Positions 1-8,123 of a stretch of DNA of 64,000 nucleotides are shown in pieces. The stretch is from Nocardia nova SH22a (GTDB lineage: Bacteria > Actinomycetota > Actinomycetes > Mycobacteriales > Mycobacteriaceae), in the NCBI RefSeq assembly GCF_000523235.1, contig NZ_CP006850.1, forward strand, positions 6,200,001 through 6,264,000. Direction: 5' to 3'. The stretch's first letter is position 1, and every line of letters starts with the position of its first letter. The notes beneath the pieces are model-generated. The model worked only from the letters and a program-made list of their open reading frames with translations, had not been told where the DNA came from and did no database searches. Position numbers and translations under genes: made by a program.

Positions 1-156
1 CCCGGCGAGGATCTTGATCAGGGTCGATTTCCCGGCGCCGTTGTCGCCCAGGACGCAGGTGACCCGCCCGGCCTCGACCGTCATCGAGATGTCCGCGAGC
101 GCGACCACGCCGCCGTAACTCTTTCCGGTGCCGACGGTTTCGATCAGTGGGCTCAT
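1..156 (-). CDS. Sugar ABC importer ATP-binding subunit (5' part)
   Basis: This is the N-terminal 52 codons of an ABC ATPase that continues beyond the window edge. The Walker A motif GDNGAGKST is visible at residues 37-45. It would power import together with the downstream-oriented permease and binding protein. The ATG (154-156) overlaps the permease stop codon, so the three genes form one operon of the ribose/galactose type. Substrate cannot be told from this fragment. Family assignment is firm, specificity is not. Confidence 0.9.
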   Translation of the reverse strand, partial: MSPLIETVGTGKSYGGVVALADISMTVEAGRVTCVLGDNGAGKSTLIKILAG

Positions 157-1184
157 CGCCGTAACCTCTCCGCTCGTCTGGCGAACGCGTTGTTGACCAG
201 GACCGCGGCCAGCAGCAGAACACCGAGGAACAACATGAACCAGTCGCTGTCCCACCGCGCGAACACGATTCCCTGCCGCGCCATCCCGAAGATCAGCGCG
301 CCGATCGCCGCACCGAGCACCGATCCGAATCCGCCCGTCAGCAGGCAGCCGCCGACCACGGCGGCGATGATGTACTGGAACTCCAGTCCCACACCCTGAT
401 TCGCCTGCACGCTCGCGAACCGCAGCAGATTGCAGGAGCCGACGATCCAGCCCGCGAACGCGGTGCCCATGAACAGCAGGATCTTGGTGCGAGCGGCGGG
501 CACACCCACCGCACGAGCACTCGGCAGCGAACCTCCCACCGCGTAGATCCAATTGCCGAATCGCGTGCGCACCAGCAGGAGTGTCGCCACGGCGGTGACC
601 GCGATCCACCACAGCACCGAGGCCTGGATGCGGGCATCGCCCAGATCCGTCGTCGCGGCGAAAACCCATCCGGCGGAGGAGTATCCGGACGCGGAGCGAA
701 TTCCCGAGACCTGCACGGTGCCGGTCACCAGCCGGGTCACACCGAGGTTCAGCCCCTGCAACGCCAGAAAGGTGCCCAGGGTGACGATGAAGCTGGGCAG
801 TCCGGTCCGCATCACCACCCAGCCGTTCAGCGCGCCCACCGCCAGGGCCAGCAGCAGCGAAACCGCCAGTGCCGCCCACACATTCCAGCCGGCGTGCACC
901 GCGAGTACGGCGGTCACCAACGCGGTCGAGGCGGTCATCACGCCCGCGGACAGATCGAATTCGCCGCCGATCATCAACAGCGCCACCGCGACCGCCATGA
1001 TGCCGAGGGTGGAGGCGTCGTCGAGCCAGGTGGCCACGCCGAGTGGGCTCAGGAAACGGTCGGTGACGACGGAGAAGAACACGAACACCACCAGCGCGCC
1101 CAGGCCCGCGCCGATCTCCGGCCGCACGATCAACCGGTTCAGCAGCCCGCTCGGCGCGCCGGAAACCGTTGTGACATCACTCAT
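153..1184 (-). CDS. Sugar ABC importer permease (RbsC/MglC-like)
   Basis: This 343-residue polytopic membrane protein belongs to the branched-chain/ribose permease superfamily (BPD_transp_2). About nine hydrophobic segments are visible, with the family motif GGEFDLSAG at about residues 73-81 and the conserved loop GLPSFIVTLGT at about 128-138. It forms the membrane channel for a sugar delivered by the upstream-encoded lipoprotein. I chose the ATG at 1184 because GGGAG lies 8 nt before it; a GTG at 1193 is the alternative. The gene overlaps the ATPase start by 3 nt and begins just after the binding-protein stop, so translation is probably coupled. Confidence 0.9.
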   Translation of the reverse strand: MSDVTTVSGAPSGLLNRLIVRPEIGAGLGALVVFVFFSVVTDRFLSPLGVATWLDDASTLGIMAVAVALLMIGGEFDLSAGVMTASTALVTAVLAVHAGWNVWAALAVSLLLALAVGALNGWVVMRTGLPSFIVTLGTFLALQGLNLGVTRLVTGTVQVSGIRSASGYSSAGWVFAATTDLGDARIQASVLWWIAVTAVATLLLVRTRFGNWIYAVGGSLPSARAVGVPAARTKILLFMGTAFAGWIVGSCNLLRFASVQANQGVGLEFQYIIAAVVGGCLLTGGFGSVLGAAIGALIFGMARQGIVFARWDSDWFMLFLGVLLLAAVLVNNAFARRAERLRR

Positions 1185-1199
1185 TCGCAACACTCCCGG

Positions 1200-2195
1200 T
1201 CATCTGGTGCCCTGGGTGACGAGCCCGGCGACGGCGCCGACATTGTCCTTGTCCACGAAGGCCGGTCCGGTCTGCACCGGCATGCCGCCGCCCACGGTAT
1301 TGAGATTGCGGCGATACAGGTTCAGCATCACGATCGGCAGATAGCCCTGTTCGTACTGTTGCTGATCGACCGCGAACAGCAGCTTCCCCGCCCGGATGGC
1401 ATCCACCACATCGGGATTGAGATCGAAGGTCGCGACCACGGCGCGCGAGTGCGACTCCCCCACACCGTCCACGGCCCGGGCGGCGATCTGCGAATTCAGT
1501 GTCAGCACCGCATCGATGGCGGGATCCGCCTGCAGCGCGCCTTTGATCCGCGACTGCGCGTCGGTCGGATTGTTGATATCGACCTGCAGGGTGGTGGCGT
1601 GGCCGCCGAATCCCTCGACGGCGCCCGCGCACCGATCGTTGGCTCCGATATTGCCCGCCTCGTGAATGACGCAGAGCATCTTGGTCTTTCCCGCTTCGCG
1701 CAGGCGGCTGCCCGCGGCCGATCCGGCCTGGCGTTCGCTCTGGCCGACGTGCCCGATCGCCCCGGCCGCGGCGCTGTCCGCCTCGCCGGAGTTGATCGTC
1801 ACGACCGGAATCCCCGCGGCCACAGCGTGTTCGATGGACGGCCGCAGCGCCTGCGGATCGGCCGTCGACACCACCAGCCCGCCGACTCCCTGCGCCACCG
1901 CGTTGTCCACCAGTTTGGCCTGCTCACCGGGATCGCCGGAGGAGTTGTACTCGACCTGTATCCCCAGGTCCCTGCCCGCCGCCTCGGCGCCGTTCTTGAC
2001 CACATTCCAGAACGCGTCGCCCGGACTGCCGTGCGTGACGACGGCCACCGAGGTCAGCGGGGCCACGGTAGCCGTTGCGGGACCGGGGGATTCGGAGATG
2101 TCGGCGCCGGGTCCGCTGCATCCCGTGAGCACGGCGGCCATCGCCAGCCAGGGCAGCACGTGACGGCGCAGCGTTCTCCGGCCATCGCGTGCCAC
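1200..2195 (-). CDS. Sugar-binding lipoprotein of ABC importer
   Basis: This is a periplasmic-binding-protein-like (Peripla_BP_4) lipoprotein that should capture a sugar outside the cell and hand it to the adjacent permease. A GTG at 2193-2195 gives a compact signal peptide ending in the lipobox VLTGC, with the lipidated Cys at residue 26. An open frame runs further upstream to 2270, but those codons would place 50 residues before the lipobox, which is unlikely. Body motifs such as VVTHGSPGDAFW and GGLVVSTADP match the family. First gene of the three-gene importer operon. Substrate unknown. Confidence 0.87.
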   Translation of the reverse strand: MARDGRRTLRRHVLPWLAMAAVLTGCSGPGADISESPGPATATVAPLTSVAVVTHGSPGDAFWNVVKNGAEAAGRDLGIQVEYNSSGDPGEQAKLVDNAVAQGVGGLVVSTADPQALRPSIEHAVAAGIPVVTINSGEADSAAAGAIGHVGQSERQAGSAAGSRLREAGKTKMLCVIHEAGNIGANDRCAGAVEGFGGHATTLQVDINNPTDAQSRIKGALQADPAIDAVLTLNSQIAARAVDGVGESHSRAVVATFDLNPDVVDAIRAGKLLFAVDQQQYEQGYLPIVMLNLYRRNLNTVGGGMPVQTGPAFVDKDNVGAVAGLVTQGTR

Positions 2196-2393
2196 GCATC
2201 CGGGTGGATGCGCACCGTCCGGATGGACAGAGTCGGCGAGGCGACGGTTCCGGTCGGGCAGTTCGATCATCGTGCCTCCGGGCCTTCGTCGGTGCGGATC
2301 TCACACCTCATGCGGCGCTCCCGAATGAATTGAACACCACCGGACCTGGGCGCGAACCGCAATACACGCCCGATACCCGGGGCGGCGGCGATG

Positions 2394-2429
2394 GTCACGC
2401 GACAGCTTCGAGACGCCGTCACGCGACAG
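2394..2429. repeat. 12-bp direct repeat, 24-bp period
   Basis: GTCACGCGACAG occurs at 2394-2405 and again at 2418-2429. The 24-bp spacing is close to two helical turns. It may be a binding site for a regulator of the importer operon. Function is inferred only. Confidence 0.4.
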
Positions 2430-2559
2430 TGCCGCCGCAATGCCAGGTAGGGGGGCCGCTCGACTCTCGGGCGGGCGCATCCAGCGGAACAAGGCCCGGC
2501 CGGTGCCGCGGGATCGGCGAGTGGCGCGGGCCGTGGTGACGAACACGCGGATTACTCTC

Positions 2560-2574
2560 GTCAACATGGTTGTC
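2560..2574. promoter_or_regulatory. MarR autoregulatory operator (candidate)
   Basis: A 15-bp near-perfect palindrome with half sites GTCAAC and GTTGTC around ATG. It sits directly before the Shine-Dalgarno of the marR-type gene. The same GACAAC-N3-GTTGTC pattern recurs twice before the next gene (3108-3122, 3129-3143), which supports a shared repressor. Confidence 0.6.
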
Positions 2575-2589
2575 GGAGGACGTGAGACG

Positions 2590-3051
2590 GTGGACGGGCC
2601 CGGATTCGAGTTACCGCTGCTGTTGTTCGCTGGATTCCGCTCGCTCATCGACGAACTACACGCCGAACTCGCACAGCGCGGCCATCGGCACATGCGCCCG
2701 GCCCACGGATTCGCCATGCAGGCGATCGGCCCGAACGGCGCGACCGCCAGCGAAATCGGCCGCCGCCTCGGCATCTCCAAACAAGCGGCCGGGAAGACCG
2801 TGGACAGACTCACCGCACTCGGTTACGTCGAACGCGGCGAGGACCCCGACGACGCACGCCGCAAGATCGTGCGACTGACCCCGCACGGAATCGACGCCCT
2901 GCGGCAATCGGCGGAGATCTTCGAACGACTGCGCCGCCGCTGGGCCGACGAACTGGGCGCGCAGCGGGTCCGGGACATGGAGTCCGACCTGCGCCGGATC
3001 GTCCCACCGGAATCCTTCCGGCTCGATGTCGCGGGCTGGTTCGGCGGCTGA
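2590..3051 (+). CDS. MarR family transcriptional regulator
   Basis: A 153-residue winged-helix regulator. The recognition region GATASEIGRRLGISKQAAG is followed by the wing (RGEDPDDARRKIVRLTP), as in MarR proteins. I chose the GTG at 2590 because GGAGGA (2575-2580) lies 9 nt upstream; an ATG at 2566 falls inside the palindrome and lacks a ribosome site. Shared operator palindromes upstream of this gene and of the CxxC peroxidase-like gene at 3159 suggest it controls itself and that neighbour. The ligand is unknown; redox or phenolic signals are typical of the family. Confidence 0.88.
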   Translation: MDGPGFELPLLLFAGFRSLIDELHAELAQRGHRHMRPAHGFAMQAIGPNGATASEIGRRLGISKQAAGKTVDRLTALGYVERGEDPDDARRKIVRLTPHGIDALRQSAEIFERLRRRWADELGAQRVRDMESDLRRIVPPESFRLDVAGWFGG

Positions 3052-3107
3052 CTCCACTGCGGCCGCGCCACTGAGCGACAGCATCCTCGGACACCATTGC
3101 GCATAAC

Positions 3108-3143
3108 GACAACTTGGTTTACCTTTTAGACAACCAGGTTGTC
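3108..3143. promoter_or_regulatory. Tandem MarR operators before AhpD-like gene
   Basis: Two copies of the pattern seen at 2560. The copy at 3129-3143 is perfect (GACAAC, CAG, GTTGTC), the one at 3108-3122 is degenerate in its right half. Their centres are 21 bp apart, two helical turns, allowing two dimers to bind the same DNA face. They end just before the ribosome site GAAAGGA at 3144-3150. Confidence 0.62.
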
Positions 3144-3158
3144 GAAAGGATCGATCCC

Positions 3159-3749
3159 ATGCACTTCCCCGCCCACACCCTCGAATCCGCTCCCGTCGAA
3201 GCACAGCGCGCGATGCGAACCAGCGCCAGCCATTTGGGCTATCTGCCGACAGCCGTGGCGAAGATGGCGACCTCACCGCGCCTGCTCGACGGATTCTTCA
3301 AACTCAACGCACTTTTCGAATCCACCACCTTGGACCAGCTCTCGCGGGAGGTCCTGGCCATGACCGTCGCCACCCGCAACGAATGCCACCTGTGCGCAGC
3401 CATGCACACCGCAATCCTCACCGCCGCCGAAGCACCCTCGGACCTGGTCACCGCCCTGCGCGAAGGACTCCCCCTCCCCGAGCCCCGCCTGGCCGCCCTG
3501 CAAGAGTTCACGGTGACCGTGATCGATACCGCGGGGAATGTGCCCGGCGAGGCCATGACCGCATTCCTCGCGCACGGCTACACCCCCGAGCAGGCTCTGG
3601 AGGTGGTCCTCGGCATCGGCGCCTACACCCTGTCGACGCTGGCCAATCGCCTCACCGAAGCCCCGCTCGACCCTGCACTCGCCCCCTTCGCCTGGTCGGC
3701 GAGCACCGACCTGCCAGGCGAATTCTCGGATGCGCGCCGCGGGGCTTGA
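3159..3749 (+). CDS. Carboxymuconolactone decarboxylase/AhpD-like protein
   Basis: This 196-residue protein belongs to the CMD/AhpD superfamily. The redox motif is visible as NECHLCAAMH, the CxxC pair followed by His, as in AhpD-type peroxidase partners. It probably works in the cytoplasm as a thiol peroxidase or reductase. The ATG at 3159 is 8 nt after GAAAGGA; a frame-compatible upstream extension would run through the operator and is rejected. The tandem operators at 3108-3143 indicate repression by the adjacent MarR protein, so this looks like a stress-inducible unit. The substrate is unknown. Confidence 0.85.
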   Translation: MHFPAHTLESAPVEAQRAMRTSASHLGYLPTAVAKMATSPRLLDGFFKLNALFESTTLDQLSREVLAMTVATRNECHLCAAMHTAILTAAEAPSDLVTALREGLPLPEPRLAALQEFTVTVIDTAGNVPGEAMTAFLAHGYTPEQALEVVLGIGAYTLSTLANRLTEAPLDPALAPFAWSASTDLPGEFSDARRGA

Positions 3750-3782
3750 CCTCAACCGCGGTTCAGCTCATACGGTTCGTTC

Positions 3783-4199
3783 ATGACCTTCTCCCCAGTC
3801 GAACTGGACTATCTGACCTCTCAGCCGCTGGGTCGGCTGGCCACCGTCACCGCCGACGGGCGGCCGCAGATCGTGCCGGTGGGTTTTCGGATCAACGATG
3901 ACGGCACGATCGATATCGGCGGTCCCAGTGCGGCCGCCCAGCGGTATCGGAACGTGCGGAACAATCCGAATGTCAGCCTGGTGGTCGATGATATGACGCC
4001 GGATGATCCGGCCGAGGTGAAACCCGGCTGGGGGCGCGGGGTCGAGATCCGGGGCGTCGGCGAGATTCTCGATGTCGAGGTACCGCCCGTCAACCCGGAG
4101 TGGTTCTGCCCCACCGTCATTCGCATTCATCCGCGCCGGATCCGGAGCTGGCACATCGATCCCGCGAACCCCGACGGCAGCGCGCGGGATGTGCGGTAG
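3783..4199 (+). CDS. PPOX-class F420/flavin-dependent oxidoreductase
   Basis: This 138-residue protein has the split-barrel pyridoxamine-5'-phosphate-oxidase-like fold. Its pattern LGRLATVTADGRPQIVPVGF followed by a short barrel and IRIHPRRIRSWHID is typical of actinobacterial PPOX class F420-dependent proteins. The substrate is unknown; related proteins reduce or bind F420, FMN or haem. It lies 33 nt after the AhpD-like gene on the same strand and may share its transcript. Confidence 0.85.
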   Translation: MTFSPVELDYLTSQPLGRLATVTADGRPQIVPVGFRINDDGTIDIGGPSAAAQRYRNVRNNPNVSLVVDDMTPDDPAEVKPGWGRGVEIRGVGEILDVEVPPVNPEWFCPTVIRIHPRRIRSWHIDPANPDGSARDVR

Positions 4200-4366
4200 C
4201 CGAATTTTCGGCCGGAGCGCATCACAGCTGTGACCGATGGCCGGGAATATTCGGACGGTGTCGCATCCGGGACATCCGCCCTCGCACTCGTGTCACCACC
4301 CGTGACGGGGTGTCCGATTCGAGAGAGACTGCATAGGGTGTACCCGATTGGAAGGATAGATACACC

Positions 4367-4705
4367 TTGATTGCCAGAACCGAATATCGCGCCAAGCGCA
4401 CCGTCGCGCGGGTCGCCGTAGCCGGCGCCATCATCGCAGCTCCCCTTGCGGCTCTTGCCATTCCGGCACAGGCGGACACCGTGGCGACCCCCGCCGCCAC
4501 CGAGATCGCGCACCCGGGACACGGACGTGGACACGGCGACGGCCCGTGGAGCGGCCGCAACGACTGGGATCGTCACGGCGACCGGGGACGCGGCTGGGAT
4601 CGTGGCTGGGACCGTCGCAACGACTGGAACCCCTTCGACCGCCACGACAACGGCTGGCACGGTTTCCGCCACTACCTGCCTCCGGGCTTGTTCGGCAGCA
4701 GCTGA
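4367..4705 (+). CDS. Small secreted His/Trp/Arg/Asp/Gly-rich protein
   Basis: A 112-residue protein that I do not recognise. A TTG at 4367 follows GGAAGGA (4350-4356) by 10 nt and opens a signal peptide ending around AIPAQA, residue 36. The mature part is low in aliphatic residues and rich in His, Gly, Asp, Arg and Trp, with repeated patterns such as GRNDWDRHGDRGRGWDRGWD. Such composition suggests a disordered, possibly metal- or polyanion-binding exported polypeptide. It has its own strong terminator. Export is well supported; function is not. Confidence 0.7.
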   Translation: MIARTEYRAKRTVARVAVAGAIIAAPLAALAIPAQADTVATPAATEIAHPGHGRGHGDGPWSGRNDWDRHGDRGRGWDRGWDRRNDWNPFDRHDNGWHGFRHYLPPGLFGSS

Positions 4706-4718
4706 TCCACCCGCGACA

Positions 4719-4749
4719 CGGCCCGGCACCATCGAAAGGTGCCGGGCCG
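4719..4749 (+). terminator. Rho-independent-like terminator
   Basis: A perfect 12-bp stem (4719-4730 with 4738-4749) around a 7-nt loop, ATCGAAA, located 14 nt after the secreted-protein stop. There is little of a T tract, as usual in these genomes. Confidence 0.75.
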
Positions 4750-4809
4750 CTTGCTGTTCCTGGTGGCAGACTGCGGTAGGTCTTCCACAGCGAGTCGAGA
4801 TCGGAGCGA

Positions 4810-5721
4810 ATGATGAAGGCGGTCCGTTTCACCCGGTTCGGTGGTCCCGAGGTCCTCGAGGTCGCCGATGTCCCCGATCCGCATCCCGGCCCCGGCGCGG
4901 TCCGGATCGCGGTGCGCGCCGCCGGGATCAACGCCAGCGACTGGAAGAAACGCCAGGGACTGATGGACGAGGAGCTGCCGCAGACCCTCGGCCACGAGGC
5001 CGCGGGCGTCGTGGACGAACTCGGCGAAGGTGTCACCGATGTCGCCGTCGGCGATCGCGTCTTCGGGGTATCGGACGAACCCACGGCGCAATCCGAGCTG
5101 ACCGTGCTGTCCCATTACGCACCGATCCCCGCCGCACTCGACTTCGCGACCGCCGCCGCACTCCCGGCCGCGGTCGAGACGGCCACGCGCGCACTCGATC
5201 AGCTCGGTGTCACCAGCGGCAGCACACTACTGATCAACGGCGCCTCGGGAAGTGTCGGTAGCGCCGCCGTCCAACTGGCCGTGGTGCGCGGCGCCCGCGT
5301 GATCGGCACCGCGAGCCCCGCGAATCACGACCACCTGCGCGCACTGGGCGCCGAGCCCGTCACCTACGGCGACGGCCTGACCGACCGCGTGCGCGCCCTC
5401 ACCCCCGGCGGCGTCGACCTGGCACTCGATGTGGCGGGCAGTGGCGTCCTTCCCGACCTCATCGACCTCACCGGTAGCCCCGGCCGGGTCCTCACGGTCG
5501 CCGATTTCCCAGGCGCGCAACAACATCAGGTCCGCTTCAGCCGTGGCGACACCGGCCGCGCCCTGTACGCGCTCACCGAGATAGGCGAGTTGATCGATAC
5601 GGGCCGCTTCACCCTCCCCGTCGCCCGCACCTTCCCCCTCACCGAGGTGGCCGAGGCGCATCGAGTCGGCGAAAGCGGCTCGGTACGAGGCAAACTCGTC
5701 CTGGTGATCGAGCCCTACTGA
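4810..5721 (+). CDS. NADPH:quinone oxidoreductase-like MDR protein
   Basis: A 303-residue zinc-free medium-chain dehydrogenase/reductase. The N-terminal catalytic domain shows AAGINASDWKKRQG and the LGHEAAGVVDELGEGV region; the Rossmann motif NGASGSVGSAAVQLA is at about residues 138-152 for NADPH binding. No structural-zinc cysteines are present. It most likely reduces quinones or enones in the cytoplasm. Start is the first of two consecutive ATGs; the second (4813) is equally possible. Monocistronic after the terminator at 4719-4749. Confidence 0.88.
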   Translation: MMKAVRFTRFGGPEVLEVADVPDPHPGPGAVRIAVRAAGINASDWKKRQGLMDEELPQTLGHEAAGVVDELGEGVTDVAVGDRVFGVSDEPTAQSELTVLSHYAPIPAALDFATAAALPAAVETATRALDQLGVTSGSTLLINGASGSVGSAAVQLAVVRGARVIGTASPANHDHLRALGAEPVTYGDGLTDRVRALTPGGVDLALDVAGSGVLPDLIDLTGSPGRVLTVADFPGAQQHQVRFSRGDTGRALYALTEIGELIDTGRFTLPVARTFPLTEVAEAHRVGESGSVRGKLVLVIEPY

Positions 5722-5884
5722 CAGGCGGCGGCGAACGGAGGCACCGCCGCAACAGTTTCCGGCTTCACCATCCGGCTGCCGGTAATGCGAATCGCGATGG
5801 TGCGGAATTCGTGCACCAGCGCTCCGGTCCCGGCATCTCGGTGAAACCCCGGCCCCGGCACCCGGCCGACAGTAGGCTTACCGT

Positions 5885-6259
5885 ATGGGTGCCGAGGTGC
5901 GGTTGGACGAGCTCGCGAAGGCCATCGAGGACTACGACCTGGCCTATCTGGTGACCGTCGGCGAGAATTCGGCACCGCACGTGGTCGCGGTGACACCGCT
6001 TCCGGACGCCGGCGCCCTCCACATCGCCGCACCGGGCAGGCACACCCACCGCAATATCGCCGCCCATCCCACCGCGACCCTGGTGTGGGCGCCACGCGAT
6101 CCGTCGGACTACTCCCTCATCGTCGACGGCGCCTGCACAGTGGATGGCGACCTGCTCACTGTGCACCCCACCCGGGCGATCCTGCATCGAGCCGCGGCCC
6201 CGGAACATGTTCCCGACGAAGGCGCCTGCGCCAGCGACTGCCGCCACATTCCACTGTGA
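5885..6259 (+). CDS. Pyridoxamine 5'-phosphate oxidase family protein
   Basis: A 124-residue split-barrel protein of the PPOX type. The N-terminal strand pattern AYLVTVGENSAPHVVAVTPL and the later TATLVWAPRD are characteristic. It likely binds FMN, F420 or a related cofactor. The C-terminal tail ends CASDCRHIPL, with two cysteines that are unusual for the group and could bind metal. It lies between the MDR gene and the convergent MarR gene. Function beyond the fold is not predictable. Confidence 0.78.
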   Translation: MGAEVRLDELAKAIEDYDLAYLVTVGENSAPHVVAVTPLPDAGALHIAAPGRHTHRNIAAHPTATLVWAPRDPSDYSLIVDGACTVDGDLLTVHPTRAILHRAAAPEHVPDEGACASDCRHIPL

Positions 6260-6277
6260 ATCCTCGTTCGGCCCGAG

Positions 6278-6730
6278 TTATCGATTCGTCTCCGACAACG
6301 CGGCCGCGCATGCGGTGAGATCTTCCAGCAGACGCCGCCGCCGCGCTTCATCGAACGAACCCAGCATCCGCCGCTCTACCTCGGCGACGGCACGACTGGC
6401 GGCGCGCAGCACGCGCTCCCCCTCCGGGGTGAGCCGACTGGGCAGCGCGCGCCCGTAGTCGGTCGCGGCCGGGCGTGCCAGCAGACCACGTTCCTGTAGC
6501 CCACGCAGCACCTGATTCATCGCCTGGCGGCTGACGAACGCACCCCGGGCCAACTCCGCACTCGACAGCCCCTCCCGCTGACCGAGCAATTCGAGACAGG
6601 CGTACTGCGGGACGGTCAGCTCCAGCGGGCGCAGCACGGCGTCCATGCGGGTGCGCAGCGCGGTCGCGGCCTGCTTGAGCACATAGCCCACCGACAGATC
6701 CACATCTCCGACGCCCTCGTCTTGACTCAT
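6278..6730 (-). CDS. MarR family transcriptional regulator
   Basis: This is a winged-helix MarR regulator of about 150 residues. The helix-turn-helix region GLSSAELARGAFVSRQAMNQVLRGL and the wing RPAATDYGRALPSRLTPEG are clear. The start may be the ATG at 6728-6730 or one at 6752-6754; neither has a good ribosome site. Two identical-pattern palindromes (6729-6746, 6757-6774) lie between it and the divergent glyoxalase-family gene, so it most likely represses both. The inducing ligand is not known. Confidence 0.88.
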   Translation of the reverse strand: MSQDEGVGDVDLSVGYVLKQAATALRTRMDAVLRPLELTVPQYACLELLGQREGLSSAELARGAFVSRQAMNQVLRGLQERGLLARPAATDYGRALPSRLTPEGERVLRAASRAVAEVERRMLGSFDEARRRRLLEDLTACAAALSETNR

Positions 6731-6746
6731 GTCAATATCTTGACAT
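6729..6746. promoter_or_regulatory. MarR operator 1
   Basis: Perfect palindrome with 7-bp arms ATGTCAA and TTGACAT around TATC. It overlaps the probable regulator start codon. It is the first of two copies, 28 bp apart centre to centre. Confidence 0.72.
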
Positions 6747-6756
6747 ACCGTCATCT

Positions 6757-6774
6757 ATGTCAATGTCTTGACAT
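6757..6774. promoter_or_regulatory. MarR operator 2
   Basis: Second copy with the same perfect arms ATGTCAA and TTGACAT around TGTC. It ends directly before the ribosome site of the glyoxalase-family gene. Binding here would block both divergent promoters. Confidence 0.72.
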
Positions 6775-6789
6775 GAAAGGACAGCCCTC

Positions 6790-7161
6790 ATGACCGGCAC
6801 CGGACCGGACTTCGTCGCTCTACAGGTGCGAGACCTCGACCGCGCCGCGAACTTCTACCGAACCCACCTCGGCCTCGAACAAGCCCCCGGCAACCCACCC
6901 GGGGCCGTCGTCTTCGACACCAGCCCCATCCCGTTCGCCGTTCGCGAGCCACTACCCGGCATCGACCTCGATGCCGCGACGCCGCGTCCCGGAGTCGGTG
7001 TCGCGCTGTGGTTGCACACCGACGACGCCCAGCGACTGCACGACGAACTCGCGGCCGCGGATGTGCCGATCGTCATGGGTCCGATCGACGGGCCGTTCGG
7101 ACGCACCTTCACCTTCACCGACCCGGACGGGTATGCGGTGACGGTCCACGACGGACGCTGA
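6790..7161 (+). CDS. VOC (glyoxalase/bleomycin resistance) family protein
   Basis: A 123-residue single vicinal-oxygen-chelate protein. It shows the paired beta-alpha-beta-beta-beta units: FVALQVRDLDRAANFYRTHLGLE at the start and GRTFTFTDPDGYAVTVHD at the end. A metal-dependent lyase, dioxygenase or ligand-binding resistance role is possible. GAAAGGA upstream of the ATG is a good ribosome site. It diverges from the MarR gene over two matching operators, so it is probably induced by the MarR ligand and may act on it. Confidence 0.87.
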   Translation: MTGTGPDFVALQVRDLDRAANFYRTHLGLEQAPGNPPGAVVFDTSPIPFAVREPLPGIDLDAATPRPGVGVALWLHTDDAQRLHDELAAADVPIVMGPIDGPFGRTFTFTDPDGYAVTVHDGR

Positions 7162-7195
7162 AACCGTTGAGCGCGTGGCTGTCCGGAGGGCTGCC

Positions 7196-7408
7196 TCAAC
7201 GGCTCCGATTCCAGCGGGGCACCTTCTCTGATGGCGGGGCGACGGCATCTGCAGGTCCAGCGGCGAAGTCAAGGTCTATGGCCAGTTCGGCACGGTCGGC
7301 GAGGTCGCGGATCATGGCGTCGGTCGCATAACACGTCCCGCCGTGGCTTATGCCGATCGCGGCTTGGAACCCACTGAGTGCCTGCGGGTTTCCCGGCGTT
7401 CGGGTCAT
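7196..7408 (-). CDS. Small hypothetical protein downstream of TetR gene
   Basis: A 70-residue frame that I do not recognise. Its ATG (7406-7408) abuts the TetR stop codon with no gap, which would allow translational coupling. The central part GISHGGTCYATDAMIRDLADRAELAIDLDF looks like folded sequence, while the C-terminus is polar. It may be a real small protein, or the remnant of a larger one. Confidence 0.35.
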   Translation of the reverse strand: MTRTPGNPQALSGFQAAIGISHGGTCYATDAMIRDLADRAELAIDLDFAAGPADAVAPPSEKVPRWNRSR

Positions 7409-8071
7409 TCACCGGTGCGGGCCGAGTAGTCCCTCCACGATCAGATCGGCGAGTTCACCCGCGGTGCGCTCCTGACTCTCCCGAGTGACCGGCTCGGCCC
7501 GACCGAGCCGATGCGCGAGCGGCAGTTGCACCAGCCCGGCGACCGGGCTGATCACGGCGAAGAACAGCACATCCATCGGCACCGTGCGCATGCGGCCCGC
7601 CGCCATCAGCCGTTCGATGGCGGGAATCATCGGATTCAGCGTCGGCGCAACGTATTTCTCGTACAGGTAGTCCAGCCGCTCGGACTCGCGGGCGAACTCG
7701 TCGGCGAGCAGGCGGCCGAGTAGCGGCGTTTCCACGGCGGCTCGATAGAAGTGGGCGATCACCGCGCGGACCAGTTCGGCGTCGTCGATGTCGGCGGCGA
7801 GCAGTTGTTCGCGTTCGCGCTGATCGCTGTCGAGAACCGAATCCACCACGGCCCGCCAGAAATTCGCCTTGGAACCGTAGCGGTCGGTGATGAAGTTGTG
7901 ACTGACGCCGAGCCGCCGAGCCAGCTCCCGCACCGAGGCACCGTCATAACCGAGTTCCGCGAAGGCCTCGACACCGCGGCGGAGGATTTCCCTTTCGGTC
8001 GGCACCGGCGGGGCGCCCGCCCCCGGGCGGCCCGCCCGTCGCACCGAACCGGCCGCCTTCCGCTCCGCCAT
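7409..8071 (-). CDS. TetR family transcriptional regulator
   Basis: A 220-residue TetR repressor. The DNA-binding helix-turn-helix is visible as [28 protein letters not shown], with a longer helical ligand domain following. I chose the ATG at 8071 because GGGAGG lies 9 nt upstream; a GTG at 8122 would put the start against the operator. The nested palindromes at 8124-8161 lie between this gene and the divergent short-chain dehydrogenase, so it very likely represses both. The ligand is unknown. Confidence 0.9.
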   Translation of the reverse strand: MAERKAAGSVRRAGRPGAGAPPVPTEREILRRGVEAFAELGYDGASVRELARRLGVSHNFITDRYGSKANFWRAVVDSVLDSDQREREQLLAADIDDAELVRAVIAHFYRAAVETPLLGRLLADEFARESERLDYLYEKYVAPTLNPMIPAIERLMAAGRMRTVPMDVLFFAVISPVAGLVQLPLAHRLGRAEPVTRESQERTAGELADLIVEGLLGPHR

Positions 8072-8123
8072 CGCGCACATCCTCCCAAGTACTCCACCCT
8101 CGCCCGGCAGGACGAACTTCACT

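Larger units (their letters stand above)
2196..2589. other. Divergent intergenic region, importer operon / MarR gene
   Basis: About 390 bp without a convincing gene. It should hold the promoters of the importer operon and of the marR-type gene. The only structures I see are a 12-bp direct repeat (2394-2405 and 2418-2429) and the palindrome at 2560-2574. Confidence 0.5.
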
